A DNA stretch of 64,000 bases from Labia minor (GCA_963082975.1 OY720345.1:58820528-58884527); one strand, 5' to 3'. Numbered from the stretch's first letter, positions 13,468 to 26,406 are shown. Notes: generated by a model from the sequence alone, not told the origin. A program made the numbers and translations.

Positions 13468-13787
13468 CACATATATTATATTTAAATTAAATTTAATTCA
13501 TTATAAATTATAAATTAAAATTAATAAATAATATTTATTAAACCAGCGCGTGTTTGACTCTTTGTTGTTGGCACCACATCACGTGCTGGCGCGTAATTTG
13601 CAGTTGTGTTAAAAAATTAATTCCAGTACTTTTAGGGTTTCAATCAAACTGAAATTCTTTATATAGCAGTTTTATACAATTATTAATCATGTGAAAAACT
13701 ATCAAACATATATCTTTATTTTTACGGTCAGTTTAGAGGGAAAAAAATGAAAACGTGGTAGGTAACTCTAGCGAGATAGTAAAAAAT
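13468..13787 (+). repeat. Family A interspersed repeat, copy A2 (internally deleted)
   Basis: Lacks the first ~60 bases. It keeps AAACCAGCGCGTGTTTGAC and TTCAATCAAACTGAAATTCT, then jumps from the AAAACGTGGTAGGTAA region straight to CTAGCGAGATAGTAAAAAA. The (CA)n part is missing. Confidence 0.75.
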
Positions 13788-14548
13788 CTTGTGTTGTAAA
13801 ATGTTTTATGAAATTACCTGCTAAAATCTACATATTAAATTAAATAAATTAAATTTTAATTTTTAATACATGCTTTTTTATCAATCAAATTAAAATATTG
13901 TGTTGCTCTCGCGCAAGTAAATATTACAATTTTATTGGTCTTTGATTAGTAATTTATTACTATTTTTAAAGTTAAAAACTAATTGGTTTGTTATATATAT
14001 AAGTATATTAATTTTAATTTATTATTATATAAAATAATTTTAGTCCATATGGGTATTAATTCTTTTTTAAAGATGATTATGATTTTTCTTTTTAATTTAT
14101 TTTTCTCTTCCAAAAGAGTATTATTTGAAAGGTAAGGCAATTCAAGAAGAGTACCAATATAAAAAAAGCTTCTAAGATGGAGTGATCTATAAACATTCTG
14201 CTTTTCCAGCCTTCCAACAAGATTTGTCTCTCCTTAAAAAAAGTTCATTTTTTTATTGGACTCATTTCGGGATGTCATGCGCGTCGGTGACTCCGGAAAA
14301 AGTCTGTTTCTACTTATAACATACGAGAGTAATAGATCCAGTTAAAGTGTACTTCATAGATCGTCATAAGACGACAGTTTACATTCGAAGAAAATAGAAG
14401 GGTGAATTGAATTGAATAAAAAGTTAAAGAATATAAGTGTTATTAAGGAAAGTTACATTCACATAGAACTCTCTAAATATATATATAAGAAATTAATTAT
14501 TTTCCCATAATTCCCATTTATCATCTCCACTAGCATGCAACAAATATA

Positions 14549-15052
14549 CAAGGACAGGTCAATAAGTCTGTGACTTTTTAAATGAAACACAGGTTTTTGG
14601 ATAAAAAATTATTTTATTTTTCTAAGTAGTCCCCTTTGAGCTCTATAGACTTCGTCCAACGTTTCTGCAATTTTATTATCCCTTCTAAAGGACATCAAAA
14701 TAGTTATTTGTTTGTGAGATGATCGTTAGAGTCAAATCTCTTTCCGCGGAGCTATTTCTTCCGCTTTGGAAACAAGAAATAGTCAGTCAGGGCTAAATCC
14801 GGAGAATAGGGTGGACTAGAGAGCAATTGGTATCTCGATTAATGGATTTTCATGGAAATTCACTTTTTTCATTTTTTTCTCAAATCACGAGCTAGCCTTC
14901 TATTAATAGATGTCAAACAAAAACTAAAAGACCCAGCTGATTTAAATTTCGACAGGAGTCAGATGTTAGTTGTCTACTGACAGGAGCAGTATTGGCATTT
15001 CATTTAAGAGCCAGGAAATTCAAAAAGTCACAGACTTATTGATTTACCCTCG
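14549..15052 (-). mobile_element. Internally deleted mariner element
   Basis: The ends share TCAATAAGTCTGTGACTTTT (left) and its inverse (right), and TA lies on both sides. On the minus strand, 14820-14600 encodes a broken mariner transposase C-terminus: YSPDLALTDYFLFPK, then RGKRFDSND and RWTKSIELKGDYLEK, with in-frame stops. The last catalytic Asp of the family (the D of SPDLA...) is present. Only ~150 bases of 5' sequence remain before the deletion. Confidence 0.75.
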
Positions 15053-16590
15053 TATATTAATCTGTTTTTCATTCATTAGAATTATGATAAAATAAAATAC
15101 ACACATACACACATATAAATAAATGTTGTGTTTTATATTGTTTAATATTATTTGAAGAATATGAAAAATTAAATTCTTTCAAAATTTGTCTCGTTTCATT
15201 ATTCGAAATTTCTTCTCCGTAGCAACCACATTCCTTCAAACGTTCTTAATCTGAGATATCACGCACTAGCTTATATTCTTTCCCAATTCTTGTATTTCTC
15301 CCTTTATTCTTCCTCAGTGTGTATCAACCCATTTTAGTTTCCCCAAAACCAAATTTTAGTAAATTATTTTAATAATAACAAATCAATTTTTATTTAATTA
15401 ATACAATTTCTATATTATATTGCTAATTTTATTAAATCGTAATTTTTCTAGGTAATAAATAATTAATTTTTAATATCATTGAATTTTATAAATAAGAATG
15501 TAATCTAAATGAATGATTAAAAATAAGTTAAATCTGAAAAAATTGTGATTTAGTTAATTCACTTTCTAAAGAACATATGCAAATAAATACAAATTTACAC
15601 TGAACTTTTCACGTGGTCTGTAGCATTTAGGGTCAACCAACATGAATTTAAGCAAATTCTAATTTAGAAGAATCCCCCAAGAGGTTAAACCCAATATTTA
15701 TAACTTCAAATGAACTCTCAACTTATCAAATTTAATATTGTAATTTATCCAACAGTGAATGTGTGTGAAATCTCAAAGTTCACAGTTCAACAATTCAATG
15801 ATACTTCATTGGACAAAGTTATTTTACGAATAATAATGGGCTTATGTTAAGTCAATTCATAAATTTATTAATTAAAAATTCCCACAATTATTATAAACGA
15901 AATTACTTTAAAATAAAATAATTAATACAAACGTTTAAACATAATGTTAGTAATCATTTCATATTTTTTTTATTTTTAAATTTGAATTCATTATGAAAAA
16001 CATTATTTTATAAGTTAAATAGGGGAAGTATGATTATATTAGTATATATTAATTATATTAATACTAGATTTCAAGTTATTTAAACTTTAATTAAAGTTAA
16101 ATTGTTTAATATTATAATTATATAACTTCGGTGGACATGTAAAAGGAAAATTTATCATCGGAGTAAAATTAATATTTTAAACCTGAATTTACTAAATGAA
16201 CTTTGCAAATCATGATTTAATTATTTTTAAATTTGCATGTTCTTCTTTTATTGACTTTTTTGTTCCTAAAAGATGGATGATAGCAACAATTATTCAAAAA
16301 TTTAAAAAAAAATGAAGTAACTAGGTCAGTAATTTTTACTTGTCAGTCGTCGATATATATATATATATATATAAAGTGGTTTAGTTAAATATAATTAATT
16401 ATGTTATTTTAATTTCAGATTTGTTTTTTATTAATACAATTCATATTTTTTAAAATCTAAGATAATACGTGAATGTTGTTTAACACGTTTCCGCCGGCTC
16501 CATAATTTGTCTATTTATTTTATGTGGAGGCATGAGCCACCGGGGAATGTGTTAATGCTATTTTTTTAAGTATATTTCAATCTTACTACT
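15053..16590. other. AT-rich stretch with a possible LINE fragment
   Basis: Bases 15220-15240 (GTAGCAACCACATTCCTTCAAACG) resemble the LINE 3' end seen elsewhere. The rest shows nothing recognisable. A (TA)n tract lies at 16353-16371. Confidence 0.3.
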
Positions 16591-16593
16591 CTA

Positions 16594-16656
16594 TGACTCT
16601 ACAGAACTCCAAAGTTCTTGACCACAGCAACCACACTCCTCCAAACGTCCAAACTG
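16594..16656 (-). mobile_element. Last ~60 bp of a LINE 3' end
   Basis: CTCTACAGAACTCCAAAGTT followed by AGCAACCACACTCCTCCAAA matches the terminal segment of the LINE copies at 7886, 26910 and 37562. It directly abuts the MITE at 16665. Confidence 0.55.
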
Positions 16657-16664
16657 TTGTAAGG

Positions 16665-16851
16665 GGGGCGTCATATTAGAACCAATTTTTTTTCTATCTA
16701 TAAAAACATTTTCGATTTTTTTCAATTTTTTCAATATCGTTACTATATTATGTGAGTATTTATTAAATAAGATTATTAAAAAAATTAAGGGGGACGCAAG
16801 AATTTTCTTTAAAAAAAGGGGGCGCCGGTTCAGAAAGGTTGAAAACCACTG
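16665..16851 (-). mobile_element. hAT-type MITE, one end lost
   Basis: The right end, read on the minus strand, is CAGTGGTTTTCAACCTTTC, a typical hAT terminus. TTGTAAGG and TTGTAAGT flank the two ends. The left end lacks the matching inverted repeat. The interior contains the shared core (GATATTGAAAAAATTGAAAA on the minus strand). The 99-codon minus ORF spans this MITE and the LINE tail and is a chance fusion. Confidence 0.6.
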
Positions 16852-17487
16852 TTGTAAGTAATAATAGTTATTTGGCTTTATACGGAACATAAATGAGATT
16901 GAAATGTTACTGTCAGAATTTCAATCTCTTTGTGAGTCATCTCCAGATTACCAGAGTAAGAAAATCATAATAATTCTTTGGAGTCTATTTAGGAACAAAC
17001 ATATAGCCAACTAACAAAAAAATATTAGAAAGGAATATAAAAATTAAAAAATATTAAAAGAATTTTGAATTCGGGTGTAAGCAATCATAAGAAATATTAA
17101 AGAAATGTTTAAATTTTATAATTAATTTTATTGTAAATCTTAATTAAAGAATAGTACTAAAACTACTTAATACAAATTCTATATAAACTAATTATTAATT
17201 GAACCTTAAAATATTTTTTTTCAGAAATATTTTAAATTTCTAATTTAATAATATTTCATTATCATCAGCCCTTAATATAAGTTTTCTTAATATTTCTCAT
17301 TTAAGCTGTCTGTTTACTTTGAAAACTTTAAATCCTCAGATCTATTCAACGAATGATTATAGCTTTCCTACGTATCACTTACTAAATCTATGTTAAACAA
17401 AGTCATTATCACTGTGTTTGATATTTGTAGATAAGAGCATAATCCAAACACGGTAGCAGAAGATCGTTAAATACCATCAAGAAAACC

Positions 17488-17573
17488 ATGGCCCTGATCA
17501 ATACGGAATACATTGTCATGGTGGAGATCCAATCAGCTAATGCAACCCAGAACATCGATACCATCACATTCAA
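17488..17573 (+). CDS. Candidate first coding exon of an unrecognised gene
   Basis: The ATG sits in a good context (AAAACCATGG) after an in-frame upstream stop. It opens 28 codons (MALINTEYIVMVEIQ, then SANATQNIDTITF) and ends at a strong donor CAA|GTAAGC. Codon choice and G+C are unlike the surrounding AT-rich DNA. I could not find the next exon and recognise no family. Confidence 0.4.
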
Positions 17574-18459
17574 GTAAGCATCCATTGTTTTCTCTCATTC
17601 AAGAAACAGGGCATACGAGATTTTAGAAATATAATCTATTTACAAATTAAATAAGGGAAAGAATTTGATCCCTTGAAATGTGTATATATATAGAGAGAGA
17701 GATAGACTTTTGAAAATTTTTATAGATATTTCAATGGATCCCTAGAAGGAATAGAAGAAAAATAATTGAATTATAATTAATTAATTGTAATAAAAAATTT
17801 TTATAAAATAACGTTTTTCCAATGGACTAAAAAGAATAAAATAATTTTTGTATAAGCCTGACAAACTATGGATGAGTTGCTTCATATTCAACTAAAAACG
17901 TTGGGCGCTTTTTGTTTTCATTTGATTTCTATGGAATTAACTTCATTTATATAGCTATAATTGATATATATATACACTAAAACACTTCATTAACAAGTAA
18001 CACTATTTTTTCAAATATACTCAACCATTTTGGATCTTAACCTATCAATTTTATTTAAAAAAAATTTGTCAGTTTATGTGTTTAATAAAATTTTTATTAT
18101 TACAAAAATTTGACTTGATTTTTCTTATAAATAAATAAAACTAAATGCACCCAACGTTTTTCGTTGAATATGAAGCGATTGATCCAGGCTTATACAAAAA
18201 TTATTTTATTCTTTTTAGCCATTAGAAAAACGTTATTTTATAAATTTTTTTTATATTTATATTAATATTAAATATATTTTTTTAACTAAGATGTCCTTTA
18301 ATGATATAAATTAAACATTGGTTTCATTAAACCATGTTCATTTTTCTGAGGACATCTATACAGAAATTTTTAAAAGAACGTGTTGTCATTATTAATATGG
18401 TATATAAACAATTTAAAAGTTGAAAAAATATCAACAAAGAAGTTATATACACTGAACCC

Positions 18460-18609
18460 CATCGTGGATATGAATATTTTAATATTCTGATTGAATTAAA
18501 ATGAATTAATACCTTTTGCATAAAGACTTTCAACTAAATACTATGTATTACTTCGAGGGTACACCCCCTGTCAAGGTACGAAGAGCGCCGAAGGCGCTCT
18601 GAGAAGCTA
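18460..18609 (+). mobile_element. Helitron-like 3' end, degraded
   Basis: Homologous (reversed) to 37331-37480. It has CTTTCAACTAAATACTATGT, then the hairpin AGAGCGCCGAAGGCGCTCT, followed by a decayed terminus AGAAGCTA where the better copy has AGCAGCTAG. Confidence 0.5.
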
Positions 18610-19029
18610 TTAATATATTATAAACAGCATCAACATAGAAATTATTACAGGCTAACCTCTTTTAACGACGTCTCGTATTGTGTCGTTTCGTTTTAATCTC
18701 AGTCTAAAATCTAAAACCTACATTTTTTATTTCTTTATTTTAAACTTTGTTATCATAATATGTAGTTTCAAGTTTCAAGTGCAAAATTTTTTAAATTGAC
18801 ATCTTAACTATTAACTTAGTAGTCTTTGATATTTATGTAAATTTGTTTAATAAGATATACTTTTTCTTGTATAATAAAACTTTTGTTGTAACATTATTTC
18901 AATACTTTTTATTACCTCGTAAGCGATGAAACACAACTTTATACTACATTTACCTGTATTTATTTCATTTAACTTTATATTATATATTAAATCATTAGAT
19001 ATATATTTAAAATTACCTGAAATTTAATT

Positions 19030-19160
19030 AGTAGTACCGGGACCCCGAGCCTCGGCTCGGTACTTAAGTTAAAAAAAATGATTCATTATTATTGGATTTG
19101 GCTGGTAATATTAATACCTGGGACACCGAGCTCTCGCTCTACCCTTTAAAAAATATTGAT
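19030..19160. repeat. Two short GC hairpins of one family
   Basis: CCGAGCCTCGGCTCGG at about 19045 forms a perfect stem. A related, broken one (ACACCGAGCTCTCGCTCT) follows at about 19118. Both are followed by TTTAAAAAA-type runs and resemble the hairpin at 34357-34390. Possibly ends of rolling-circle elements. Confidence 0.4.
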
Positions 19161-19607
19161 ACACAATTCTTTAATTATTTATTACAATTATTAAATGTTA
19201 CACATTTGCATCAATCTGATTAAAATTAATGAACTTGTGCTCCTCAATAATACATAAATATATAATATATAGGTACATATATTTTTTTTCTATAGTGTTT
19301 TTTTGAAAAACTGTTTAGCGCCCCAAGTGGTTATAAAACAAACTAAAGACAAAAAAACGTGCTTTGCAGCTTTTCGGAATTAAAAAAGCAAAATTGGCAG
19401 TCGTGGGACTGGCCGACAGAAGTGAAAACTTCTGCGTAAGAAATTTTAAAACAGACGAAATTCGCGCTATTTCACGAGAAAGATGAATTTCATATGCATG
19501 TATATATATATAACTTATATATTATTTTAAACATATATTTTAAACAAATTTGTAACTTATATTTATATATATATAAATACACAACTTTGTTTAAAATATT
19601 GCAATAC

Positions 19608-19758
19608 GAACTGTTTTATAATTCTTATCTCTAACATAAAATATATATTTATTATGTGAAGTTCATTTCGTATAATTTTGATTATATATGTATATATGAA
19701 ATGAACTTTACATAATAAATATATATTTATATGTTAGAGATAATTTATAAAACAGTTC
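19608..19758. repeat. Long near-perfect foldback (~60-bp arms)
   Basis: The left arm runs GAACTGTTTTATAATTCTTA to GTTCATTTC at 19669. The right arm runs from GAAATGAAC at 19698 to AACAGTTC at 19758. Arms match almost completely across a ~28-bp AT spacer. Outer, weaker inverted matches (AGAAGTGAAAACTTCT at ~19419 and AGAAGTTTTCACTT at ~19887) suggest a larger element. It overlaps the start of a meaningless 66-codon ORF. Confidence 0.75.
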
Positions 19759-20292
19759 TAATGACAATTCAAATTTCGCGCTCTGTTATAAGAAATTTGA
19801 AAGCAGATGGTTTCATGGTGTTGGTCACGATCACGCGAGTTCTATACTTTTTCCCCATCCCGCAAAAGTGCTCAACGCCGCTAAAGAAGTTTTCACTTCA
19901 AAAATTATTTAATATTTGGAAATATATCTGACTTATAGAAAAAATGAATATTAATTAAAGAAAGAAATAGTTTTTAAAATATCCTGAATAATATGTAACA
20001 ATTTTCAAGATAGAAATTTATTACAATATTACAATTATTAACTGTTGCATCATTGCATCAATCTGATTAAAATGAATGGAACTTCGGGTACTCAATAATA
20101 ATAAATAAAATAATATTAATAAATATATTGAATAATATTTTATTGAAAAAATATTAAAACTTATAAAACTATCTAAAACTTTATTAATAAAAGAACAATG
20201 AATAAATAAATATAGAATAGTAATTTATTAAAAAGTAAACAATAGATAAAAAGAAAAAAAAATAACAAAATCATTATTTTCATTTTTAAATA

Positions 20293-20367
20293 ACGATTCA
20301 CCCGGCGAGTTTCGAACCGACGAAATCCACTCGTTAAAACATCAGTCCAACCGCTGGACTATATGTA
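20293..20367 (-). pseudogene. tRNA-like sequence (pseudo-tRNA or SINE head)
   Basis: The minus strand has a D-arm with a 4-bp stem (GTCCAGCGGTTGGAC) and a B box GGTTCGAAAC. The anticodon stem and T-stem do not pair well and the acceptor ends do not match, so a working tRNA is unlikely. Confidence 0.4.
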
Positions 20368-20635
20368 TTTAGATAAAAAATTGTCATTTTTTTACTGTCT
20401 TAGCAGGCAGTATTAAAAATTTTGACGTTTTCCATATATAATTTTCAATTAAGAAATTAATAATGAAGCTGTATGTTTCAAGAGATATCATCAATAAAAC
20501 TTAATTTTTCTTTATAAATACTATATCTAGTGTGAATTTGAAAAAAATCGTTAGAGCGGTTTTTGAGAACCAATATATATAGATAAATACATATATACAA
20601 TTTTAGCTAGCATAATAAGATAAGATTATGTTTTT

Positions 20636-21016
20636 ACCGACCGACAATATTAAGGGAGGTATTGTTTTCACACCAAATTTCACATGTGGAGATTTTTACA
20701 TATCTCCACGAATCATACATTTTGTTAACCGAAAAAAGTCTTTATCATGATGTCTGTCCGTCTGTCCGTCCGTCTGAATAGATGTGTACAGCTTGAACGA
20801 CTCATCGGATTTCGATAAAATTTGGTATATTTACCTATTACATCATTATGATGGATTGATCAACTTTTGGTCCATATCCGGAAACCAGAAGTGGTAGTAT
20901 TACCGATCGACGATAGAAAGGGAAGGGTTATTTTAACACTAAAGCTAATGGTAGCTGGAAATTAATTTATTTCAAACCGTCGGTCGCTTCTGTGCCTGGC
21001 CATACGTCAACTTATT
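20636..21016. repeat. Family B interspersed repeat, copy B2
   Basis: Begins TTTACCGACCGACAATATTA, then TCACATGTGGAGATTTTTAC, (GTCC)n, TCATCGGATTTCGATAAAAT and TTGATCAACTTTTGGTCCA. It ends in TGCCTGGCCATACGTCAACTT. Shorter than B3 and B4 because the middle is deleted. Confidence 0.8.
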
Positions 21017-21024
21017 TAAATAAA

Positions 21025-22484
21025 GATGATTTTGACATGTTGATTTTGTTATTATTAAAAAATTAAATACTTATTAAAAAATAAAATATCACAATATTTA
21101 TAAATAGCTAAAAGAATAATTAGATTACACAAATGTTAAATATTTACAAATTTTATAATTCAAAGTTAAATACTAAAATGAACCTGAATATAGACAAATT
21201 GTTTATAGTATATTAATTTATAATATAAATGAACACAATTCTCTCTAAACAAATAACAACAAACAAAAACAAACTGCCCTCGTATAAATTATGTACTAAA
21301 TGATTTGTATGAAGTTGATTTTAGTCATAATTATCTGAGTGGGGTAAATAAAAAGTAGTTTAGGTGAACAATGATATACAAATTATAAATGTGGTTTTTA
21401 GGGAAAGGAGGGGGCTTGGTAATAATGCTCATATTAACATTTATATATATATATAAAACAAAAATAAGAATATATTTATATATATATACATATAATGGAA
21501 TTTTAACATAAAAAAATAACATTTAAATATATATTATACTCCTAATTTTAAACCACAAAAGTTTTAATGAATTTTAAATTTTTAATCGCATTCAAGCCCT
21601 ATAAAACCATAAATCTAAGTATCAGATTTTTGTATCATTACTCAGGTCTTGATATTTTCAAAGGTGTCAATAATTTCAGCGACCTGCATTAGTTAAATCA
21701 ATTCTTCACTTTCTTATTCAGAAATTAAATGAAAACTATGATATTCCTCTATCCTAAATAATTTTATTAATATTATTTGAAAAGATCTACATAAATAAAA
21801 TCATAGTCTAATTGTAAGAAATAAATTCTCTATTATAATACTAATGTATATTAAAAATGCATTACATTATTCGAGAGATGATTTGAGAATGTTCCTGAGA
21901 GTGAATCAAATGAATAATCTAAATACAGAGTAATTGAATTAGTATAGAATGTTTAGCCTAGAAACATCCTGTCACATTGAATCTTAATTTCCTTTCGTGT
22001 ACTATGTAAAGAAACATGGATCAAAGAAGAGAAATTACACCTGTTAAATAAATGGTTAAAGGGACAAAATGATACATCAGTTTGCAAAGCGTAAAATCCG
22101 ATTTTAGATCCCAGATCAAACAACTTTATTAAGCTTAATTAAATATAACTATAAATTTGACCAAAAAGGTAGAAGTCTGCTTCTGCAAAATAGGTAAAAC
22201 AATTCTGTACCAATATAGAATACCAAATAGATTTTCTGTTAAAAAAAATAAAATGCTATCCATATCATTTTCCTTGTGTTGATTGAATTGGTAAAAGGAA
22301 ATGGAGCGGCAGGGTAACACAATTTTATTCACTTGGAATATTTTCTGGACTTAAATTTGAGAAGGGGAGACCAAGATCTGAAGGGATCAGAGCTCGTGCT
22401 CGTGGGTCTTCTAGTGATCATTCAATTCACACCCTACCCTCTGACAAAGCCTTATATATAACATGTCTTATCATATAGATTATA

Positions 22485-22523
<39 letters not shown>

Positions 22524-22885
22524 CTTAAATGATGATTAAAATATTTTTTTCCAAAAATAATCCAATATAGTTTACATAAGAAACTAAAGATAGAAAAACT
22601 AAATTTCAAAGAATAATTAATTTGAAGAATTAATATAGGAATTCATATAGGATTTTTTCTTATTTAATTTAATAAAATAAGGAAAAGAATAAAAACAAAT
22701 TTGATATATAAAATTTTACTAAAATAGATCTTCTCATTTTTAATTGTTTTAAGGGGTTTCTTAAAATATATAATAATTTATATATGTTTTTTTTATAATA
22801 TTTAAAATTTTTAAAGCTGCTTTGATTCATTTCTTACTGAATTTCATATATTACTGGTATAATAACTATATATATATATATATAT
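21025..22885. other. AT-rich non-coding stretch
   Basis: No gene or repeat recognised. 22340-22450 is GC-richer but shows no long open frame. (TA)n tracts at 22494-22516 and 22868-22890. Confidence 0.4.
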
Positions 22886-22890
22886 ATATA

Positions 22891-23382
22891 TGTGGGAAGT
22901 GAAAGTTGTGGCCGAGAGACCATCGGTGACGTGGGTGTCGCAACCTTCTCACTCCACTCACTCTGGGAAGGGTTATTGTCGACATCCTAGATTGGAAAAT
23001 GTTTCTCTACTCCCAGTAACCCACATCAGCGGAAATGCCGCGGGTTTTCCCATCCCCAATGATGCTTGACGTTGGTGACGTAAAAGGGAAAGCCTCCCGA
23101 CCCTTCTCCCACCACAGTTAATGCTCGATAAGGGCGGGATAGATATATAAAACGCGGACACCAATAGAGAGAATGCTATGACGAGAGAGATTGCTTTGAG
23201 AAATTGCCTTGATGAGAGATCGTATTGAGAGTGTTTAAATTTTGAAGTTATTTGTATATTTATAGTAAATAAAATTTTATAAAATCTATAAGCATTTATT
23301 TTATTTAAAAGCCCAAAGAAGAAGTCTTCCTGTTGCTTACTCGAGAAAATTTACATGAGACACCGAACCGATCCCCTCCACA
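22891..23382 (+). mobile_element. Candidate solo LTR
   Basis: Starts TGTGGGAAGTG and ends CCCCTCCACA, i.e. TG...CA with a 5-bp inverted end. Inside, TATATAAAACGCGG looks like a promoter at ~23141, followed ~80-150 bases later by AATAAA. The GC-rich 5' half and AT-rich 3' half fit U3 and R/U5. No matching target duplication is visible (left flank is (TA)n, right is GTCTC) and no second LTR or internal gene was seen. Confidence 0.5.
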
Positions 23383-23517
23383 GTCTCTACATATATATTC
23401 ATATTAATTCATATAAATAATATTTATCATTGTTTTGGTGTCACATAATCTAAACTTCTAATTTCCCCCTCCTTGATACGACTCTCTTATCGATGCTCTT
23501 CCAAGAATGCCTTAGAA

Positions 23518-23696
23518 CAGTGTTTCTCAACCTTTAATTATTCACGGCTTAATTTTCAATCATAATTTTCATCGCCCCCTCCCCCCCATCTGAAATGTTT
23601 CAGAGCATCGTAAAGAACCATATTGAAAAAAAGTCGGGAATTTTCTCTTGGATATGTTCGCCCCTCTCCCCCCCACACACAGGTTGGGAATCACTG
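23518..23696. mobile_element. hAT MITE with perfect 8-bp target duplication
   Basis: The ends CAGTGTTTCTCAACCTT and AGGTTGGGAATCACTG are inverted repeats. CCTTAGAA lies directly on both sides (23510-23517 and 23697-23704). The 179-bp interior contains AGAACCATATTGAAAAAAAG, the core shared with other MITEs here. Non-coding. Confidence 0.88.
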
Positions 23697-23704
23697 CCTT
23701 AGAA

Positions 23705-24868
23705 GATAATTGACCTTTAAAGGACGTGCTTCCTGACTACGAGGAAAGTCTTTTTCGTTTTCTTTATATATTAAACCTATTATATTAATAAATGCACACC
23801 GCTCACGGGGAAAGTCTCGCATTAACAATATAAACGCACCTTTCAACACTATCATCTGCAATCGTCATTGAGAGATTAGACCACCCCCTCCCGCACATTA
23901 TTTGGTCTTTCGTACCAACATCCCTTAAAAACCTTCTTGGAGTACAATTTCATACTCTCAAACATACACCACACAATAACCTTTTTCTCTCTCTCTCTCA
24001 CACATTCCCTAGAATAATAATACCAAAACATTATAATTACAGAAAATAATTCATATATTATATTTTACAATTATAGATATGATTTCTTACAAATTTATAT
24101 AATATTATTACAAATTGAATTACAAAAGTAATAATATTGAAAAAAAAAAATTAATGAAAAAATCAATGTAATCTATTAAAAAATAGAAATTCTGAGAATT
24201 ATAAATAAGAAACTATTAAAGTAATTTTATAAATAATATTTATTCAAGGTCTTATGTACTTTATTATTTCTTATTCTCCTTAATCTTTGTCAACCCCATT
24301 TCATGCAAATTCATTTTATAATTTCTAAATTAAATTATATTTTAAATTATTTTTTAGATCAATCAATATTTTTTAGATCAATCAGAAGCTTATTTCAAAA
24401 TTTGAGTAAAACTAAAGTAAGACAAATATTTTATTATAGATTTCGATTTAATGTTTAAAATAATATCATACTAACCAAATTTAGAATAAATAATATAAAA
24501 TTAATTTGAATTAAAAATAATTTTTCTTTTTTTTTTCTAATTTCTAATGAAATTAATTCACTTTTAAATAACTTTAATTTAATTGATGGCACTACTTTTC
24601 AAGTTTTTACCATATTTTTAAACAATAGTTTTGACCACGATTTTACTTTAGATTTGTATTAATTATTTTAATATAGAAGAAAATTTGTTAAATATAAGAT
24701 ATTACAGGCATAACTAATAATATCAACTTTTATTATTTACCGATTCATCCATATTTTGTATTTATTACAGTTTTTAAGTATATACTTAAAATAAAATAAT
24801 TTGTGTAGATAAAGTATGTATGTACTAATAAAGTGTAGTATAAAAATCGACAACGTCAACAATAAATT
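23705..24868. other. AT-rich non-coding stretch
   Basis: Nothing recognised apart from a short (TC)n run at 23986-23999. Confidence 0.45.
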
Positions 24869-24869
24869 A

Positions 24870-25309
24870 GCTGGAGTGTCTCCACTCGACTATCTCGCAA
24901 TTTGAATTGGATTAAATAACATAATATATTATATTTAAATTAAATTTAATTAATTATAAATTATAAATAATAAATATTAAACCAGCGCATGTTTGGCTTT
25001 TTGTTGATGGCACCACGTCACGTGATGGCGCGTGAGATTTGCAGTGTTAAAAAATTAATTCTGGTAATTTCAGCGAATCAATCAAGCTGAAATTCTATAT
25101 ATAGCAGTTTTATACAATTATTAATCATGTGAAATATCTTTATTTTTACGGTCACTTTAGAGGAAAAAAAATCAAAATGTTGTAAGTAATGACCCTCTTC
25201 CGGTTGAGCTACATTTCTCAAAAGTTGATAGAAAACTACGAATTTTGAATAATGCTCATGTACCAAATTTCATCATTCTAGCTTAAACCGTTTTTGCGTA
25301 ATCTGGGTT

Positions 25310-25342
<33 letters not shown>

Positions 25343-25463
25343 GACACAGACATTTTTCTCAACCTTAGTGAAAATGATTCAGGAACCTTCAAAACGTATA
25401 AAAACATCAAAATCTCAACATCGAAAATTTTCGTGATCGCAATACTATGTCTTACGAGATAGA
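24870..25463 (+). repeat. Family A interspersed repeat, copy A3
   Basis: Complete copy from GCTGGAGTGTCTCCACTCGA to TTACGAGATAG. It has AAACCAGCGCATGTTTGGC, the (CATA)n/(CA)n run at 25311-25350 and TCAAAACGTATAAAAACATC. Confidence 0.82.
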
Positions 25464-25464
25464 A

Positions 25465-26247
25465 AAAATGTATATATTTTTTAAATTAAATAATATAATA
25501 TTTAAAAAAAAATACTCATTTCTAGAATCAAGTAAAGTATTGCATTCAAAAGTCACATTCCAATTTCCAATATTTAAAAATTGAATTACTACCATTACTT
25601 AATACCATTCAATGATAATATTTTTTTTCTGATCAATAAATAATCCTACGCATAATAATCGGAACTTGTTTCACAGAACAACATATTATAATTTTAAATT
25701 TAAAGAGTAAATATTTATCGGATGTAGAGTTCTTAAATATGCTAATTTCAATTTGTCTGTCGAAGAGGGTTCAGAACATTGAATTTTTTTTTTCCAATGT
25801 TATTACACATTTATTACGAAGCCTCAGTTCAATGGACTTGGTTTCTCTTTTTCACTACCCTCTTTTCACATTCCATCGGCAATTGAAAAATCAACTATTT
25901 GAGATCCATCCAACAACAAATAAATAGGAACCAACCATTCTCTTTCCACACTCATTTATACCATTCATGTTTATAGGAAACGATTCGGTTGCACAAATGC
26001 CATTGGCATTTCTGTTTTATTTGTTAATAGAGATACACCCACATATGTTATCTCCTATACGAACTTCTCGCATAACTCATCAAACGCTTCACAATCAATT
26101 TACATGTAATTTTTTAAAATGCCCTTCTAAAGGCTATTCCCTCACTTGTTTATATTCGATGGATGGCCATCGATTATGTTGAAAAATACCAAAATTTTAA
26201 ATTAAAACACAATATATACAAATTATAAAATAAATTCAAAATCAATT
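25465..26247. other. Spacer between two inverted family A copies
   Basis: Moderately AT-rich. It holds open frames at 25739-25927 and 25967-26182 without known domains. They look like chance ORFs, but G+C is slightly higher than in neighbouring spacers. Confidence 0.3.
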
Positions 26248-26361
26248 TTTACTATCTCGCCAGAGATAGTATTGCGATCACGAAAATTTTCGATGTTGAG
26301 ATTTTGATGTTTTTATACGTTTTGAAGGTTCCTGAATCATTTTCACTAAGGTTGAGAAAAA

Positions 26362-26406
<45 letters not shown>

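Noticed and set aside
16591-16890. 99-codon minus ORF with a cysteine-rich end
   Set aside because: Chance fusion of a MITE and an out-of-frame LINE tail.
20293-20367. Functional tRNA gene
   Set aside because: D-arm and B box are good, but the acceptor, anticodon and T stems do not pair.
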